DNA of 8,621 nt from JAEUNJ01 sp052035955 (GTDB lineage: Bacteria; Pseudomonadota; Gammaproteobacteria; Burkholderiales; Rhodocyclaceae). The position numbers were made by a program, and so were the translations under genes. Under the pieces are notes generated by a model, which did no database searches, was not told the origin of the DNA, and worked only from the letters and a program-made list of their open reading frames with translations. Below, piece by piece: positions 6,268-8,621 of this stretch (its first letter is position 1; every line of letters begins with the position of its first letter). The DNA is taken from the NCBI GenBank assembly GCA_052035955.1, contig JBPOHD010000139.1:1-8621 (forward strand). Reading direction: 5' to 3'.

Positions 6268-7182
6268 TCACCGCGTCGATCCGGCTCCTCCGTCCTTTGC
6301 CAGCAATTCGGCGACGGTACGCCCGACGTGGTAGCGCCAGTCCGGAAGATGCAGTCCGAACGCCGCCCGGATTCTACTTGTATCCAGGCGCGAATTCCCT
6401 GGCCGCGGTGCCGGCAGCGGATACTCCGACGAGGGGATTTCCTCGATGTCCTGCCACCGGCACTTCAACGTCGCCCCGGAACTTTCGGCGGTGCGCAGGA
6501 CATGCCGGGCGAATTCGCACCAGGTTGTTTCGCCGCGGGCGGCCAGGTGATAGGTACCTAGAAGCGCGTCGGAATCGGGTGCTTCCAGGCGCCGGAGGCA
6601 AGCTGCCGTCGCGTCCGCGATGAGTTCCGCCGAAGTCGGAGCGCCCCATTGGTCACCAACCACGGACAGAACGGGCCGCTGCGAGGCCAATCGCAGCATG
6701 GTCTTGACGAAATTCCTGCCGCGCGCCGAATGAACCCAGCACACCCGCAGGATGAGGTGGCGGCATCCGGCTTGCGCGATGGCACGCTCGCCGTCCAGCT
6801 TCGAACGGGCATAGACGCCCCCTGGAGACGGGGCGTCGTCCTCCCGATAGGGCCTGGCGAGCCGGCCATCGAACACATAGTCGGTCGAATAGTGGACGAG
6901 GAGGGCACCGGCTCGGGCTGCTTCCTCCGCCATTTCGCGCACGGCCTCGGCATTGATCCGGTGAGCCAGATCCGGCTCGGACTCCGCCCGATCCACGGCG
7001 GTATACGCAGCCGCGTTGACGATGATCCTCGGCGCGACCTCGCGAATGACCGAACCCGCCGTCCCGCATGCGAGGTCGCAATCGGCCTTGCCCAGAGCCA
7101 CCACTTCACCCACGACGGCCAGGGCGCGCGCAAGTTCCCATCCCACCTGCCCGTCCTTGCCGAACAGAAGGATGTCAGCCAC
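6268..7182 (-). CDS. rfbD: dTDP-4-dehydrorhamnose reductase
   Basis: RmlD/RfbD performs the final NAD(P)H-dependent reduction yielding dTDP-L-rhamnose in the cytoplasm. The product is 304 aa, normal for the family. The cofactor motif GKDGQVGWEL is at residues 8-17, NAAAYTAVDRAE at 56-67, STDYVFDG at 99-106 (T100), and the catalytic pair Y124 and K128 in YARSK. WVHSARGRNFVKTML and DQWGAPT are also typical. The start is GTG 7180-7182: an in-frame TGA only 18 bases upstream (7201-7203) leaves no earlier usual start codon, and the glycine motif must follow at once. The Shine-Dalgarno is weak. It is followed closely by rfbC, so RmlD and RmlC act as a coexpressed pair, and it is preceded by a 131-base gap after ugd. 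Confidence 0.96.
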   Translation of the reverse strand: MADILLFGKDGQVGWELARALAVVGEVVALGKADCDLACGTAGSVIREVAPRIIVNAAAYTAVDRAESEPDLAHRINAEAVREMAEEAARAGALLVHYSTDYVFDGRLARPYREDDAPSPGGVYARSKLDGERAIAQAGCRHLILRVCWVHSARGRNFVKTMLRLASQRPVLSVVGDQWGAPTSAELIADATAACLRRLEAPDSDALLGTYHLAARGETTWCEFARHVLRTAESSGATLKCRWQDIEEIPSSEYPLPAPRPGNSRLDTSRIRAAFGLHLPDWRYHVGRTVAELLAKDGGAGSTR

Positions 7183-7277
7183 CGCCGCGACCCGGATCCG
7201 TCACGCTGCGGAATTGGCGTCCGGCATCAAGCCTCTCCGGGCCACCAACCGGCCGGTCGCCGGAATCCCGGACCCGG

Positions 7278-7295
7278 GCCGGCAAGCCTGCCGGC
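7278..7295. other. GC-rich hairpin in the ugd-rfbD gap
   Basis: GCCGGCA (7278-7284) and TGCCGGC (7289-7295) form a perfect 7-base stem with a 4-base loop, inside the longest gap of the operon (7183-7313). On the minus strand it lies 18 bases beyond the ugd stop. No T-run follows, so it may be a transcript-stabilising or attenuating stem rather than an intrinsic terminator, or simple GC coincidence. Confidence 0.35.
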
Positions 7296-7313
7296 AACCG
7301 ATGGGGCAAGGAA

Positions 7314-8621
7314 TCAAGTCCGATCGCCGCGCCCGATCGCCCTGTACTCCAGACCATGGCCGGCAACGACGGTCGGATCGTAGAGATTGCGGCCATCGAA
7401 GACAACCGGTTCGGAGAGGGCGGCGCGGATGGCATCGAAATCGGGGCTGCGGAACTCCTTCCACTCCGTCGCAATGACGAGAGCATCACACCCCGCCAGC
7501 GCCGCCATCGGTCCCTCGGCGAAGGACACCCGGTCCTCGCCCGAGAATATCCTCCGCGCCTCGTCCATGGCGACGGGATCGTAGGCGGTGACAGACGCGC
7601 CCGCGGCCAGCAGGTCGGCGACGATCGTCCGGCTCGGCGCCTCGCGCATGTCGTCGGTATTGGGCTTGAAGGCCAGCCCCCAGAGTGCGAAGCGCCGCCC
7701 CGTGAGGTCGGCCCCGAAGCGCGCCTTGATCTTGCCCGGCAGCACCTGCTTCTGGCTCTCGTTGGCCTCCTCGACGGCCTGGAGGACCTGCAGGTTCATG
7801 CCCGCATCGTCTGCCGCGGTCTTGATCAGCGCCTTCACGTCCTTGGGGAAGCAGGAACCCCCATACCCGCAGCCGGGATACAGGAAATGGAACCCGATGC
7901 GCGGATCGGAGCCGATGCCGCGCCGCACCTGTTCGATGTCGGCGCCCAGGACCTCGGCCAGGTTGGCCAGCTCGTTCATGAAGCTGATCCGGGTCGCCAG
8001 CATGGCATTTGCCGCATACTTGGTCATTTCCGCGCTGCGCATGTCCATCAGGATCAGGCGGTCATGATTGCGCTGGAAAGGCGAGTAGAGGGCGCGCATC
8101 AGCAACACGGCCTGCTCGTCCTCGGCGCCGACGACGATGCGGTCGGGCCGCATGAAGTCGTCCACCGCCGCCCCTTCCTTCAGGAACTCCGGATTCGAAA
8201 CCACGCTGAACGGCACCTCGACGCCGCGCGCCGCCAGTTCGCCGGCGATGGCCGCCTTGACCTTGTCCGCCGTACCGACCGGGACGGTGCTCTTGTCCAC
8301 CACGACCTTGTAGGCGTTCATGCGCCGGCCGATGTTGCGGGCGGCGGCGACCACGTACTGCAGGTCCGCGGACCCGTCCTCGTCCGGCGGCGTCCCGACC
8401 GCGATGAACTGTATGGTGCCGAACTCCACCGCCCGGTCCACGTCGGTCGTGAAATGCAGCCGCCCTGCGGCCACGTTGCGGCGGACCATTTCCAGCAACC
8501 CGGGCTCATGGATGGGGATGCCGCCGGACTCCAGGATCCTGATCTTCTCGGGATCGACGTCGAGACACAGGACGTCGTTGCCGACCTCCGCCAGACAGGT
8601 ACCGCTCACGAGGCCGACGTA
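7314..8621 (-). CDS. ugd: UDP-glucose 6-dehydrogenase (start outside window)
   Basis: Cytoplasmic NAD-dependent enzyme oxidising UDP-glucose twice to UDP-glucuronate, a precursor for acidic capsules, exopolysaccharides and modified LPS. The frame is open to the last base of the window; its first visible residues are YVGLVSGTCLAEVGND, the second half of the N-terminal GxGYVGLV cofactor motif, so only about ten residues are missing. A GTG at 8607-8609 is internal and not the start. Further motifs are VDKSTVPVGT, FLKEGAAVDDFMRPDRIVVG, KYAANAMLATRISFMNE and the catalytic cysteine in GGSCFPKD (Cys codon at 7851-7853). The C-terminal domain shows LAFKPNTDDMREAPS and ends ...RAIGRGDRT. About 435 visible residues fit the usual bacterial length. 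It is the most upstream gene seen in the operon; the promoter must lie outside. GDP-mannose dehydrogenase is a relative, but the motif set and the galU/galE context favour Ugd. Confidence 0.95.
   Translation of the reverse strand, partial: YVGLVSGTCLAEVGNDVLCLDVDPEKIRILESGGIPIHEPGLLEMVRRNVAAGRLHFTTDVDRAVEFGTIQFIAVGTPPDEDGSADLQYVVAAARNIGRRMNAYKVVVDKSTVPVGTADKVKAAIAGELAARGVEVPFSVVSNPEFLKEGAAVDDFMRPDRIVVGAEDEQAVLLMRALYSPFQRNHDRLILMDMRSAEMTKYAANAMLATRISFMNELANLAEVLGADIEQVRRGIGSDPRIGFHFLYPGCGYGGSCFPKDVKALIKTAADDAGMNLQVLQAVEEANESQKQVLPGKIKARFGADLTGRRFALWGLAFKPNTDDMREAPSRTIVADLLAAGASVTAYDPVAMDEARRIFSGEDRVSFAEGPMAALAGCDALVIATEWKEFRSPDFDAIRAALSEPVVFDGRNLYDPTVVAGHGLEYRAIGRGDRT

Noticed and set aside
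5010..6623. Long + strand open frame of 537 codons opposite galE, rfbC and rfbD
   Set aside because: It spans three well-supported genes and their gaps on the other strand; this is a GC-driven shadow frame with no domain or start signal.

Overview
The window looks like chromosomal DNA from a GC-rich proteobacterium. A beta- or gammaproteobacterium is my inference from the protein families, base composition and GTG starts; no rRNA, tRNA or lineage marker is present to prove it. The content is cell-surface polysaccharide biosynthesis: one operon making sugar-nucleotide precursors, a membrane acyltransferase that decorates glycans, and a peptidoglycan lytic transglycosylase.

Left part, + strand (1-3561). 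The 3' end of an unrecognised gene (up to 233) is followed by a 247-base AT-richer spacer. Next comes a large OafA-type acyltransferase/SGNH fusion (481-2538), then a small ORF overlapping its stop by ATGA (2535-2717), then a secreted SLT-domain lytic transglycosylase (2824-3561). The small ORF ends in a near copy (57 of 59 bases) of the 3' end of the first gene, in the same codon phase. The acyltransferase is therefore bracketed by a direct repeat. Hand-counted GC is 46/60 in row 1-60, 27/60 in row 241-300, 29/60 in row 1081-1140, 30/60 in 2541-2600 and 38/60 in row 3061-3120. The repeat copies thus sit at the edges of a low-GC block, which I read as an acquired acyltransferase cassette.

Right part, - strand (8621 down to 3704). 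Five genes in transcription order: ugd (UDP-glucose 6-dehydrogenase, 5' end outside the window), rfbD/rmlD, rfbC/rmlC, galE, galU. GalU makes UDP-glucose, GalE interconverts it with UDP-galactose, Ugd oxidises it to UDP-glucuronate, and RmlC/RmlD perform the last two steps of dTDP-L-rhamnose synthesis. The first two steps (rmlA, rmlB) are not in the window. The operon converges on the transglycosylase gene; a 142-base convergent gap holds a strong inverted repeat.

The most unusual observation is the in-phase direct repeat bracketing the low-GC acyltransferase. It suggests modular exchange of a glycan-decorating gene at the 3' end of a host gene. The rest is conventional surface-sugar metabolism.
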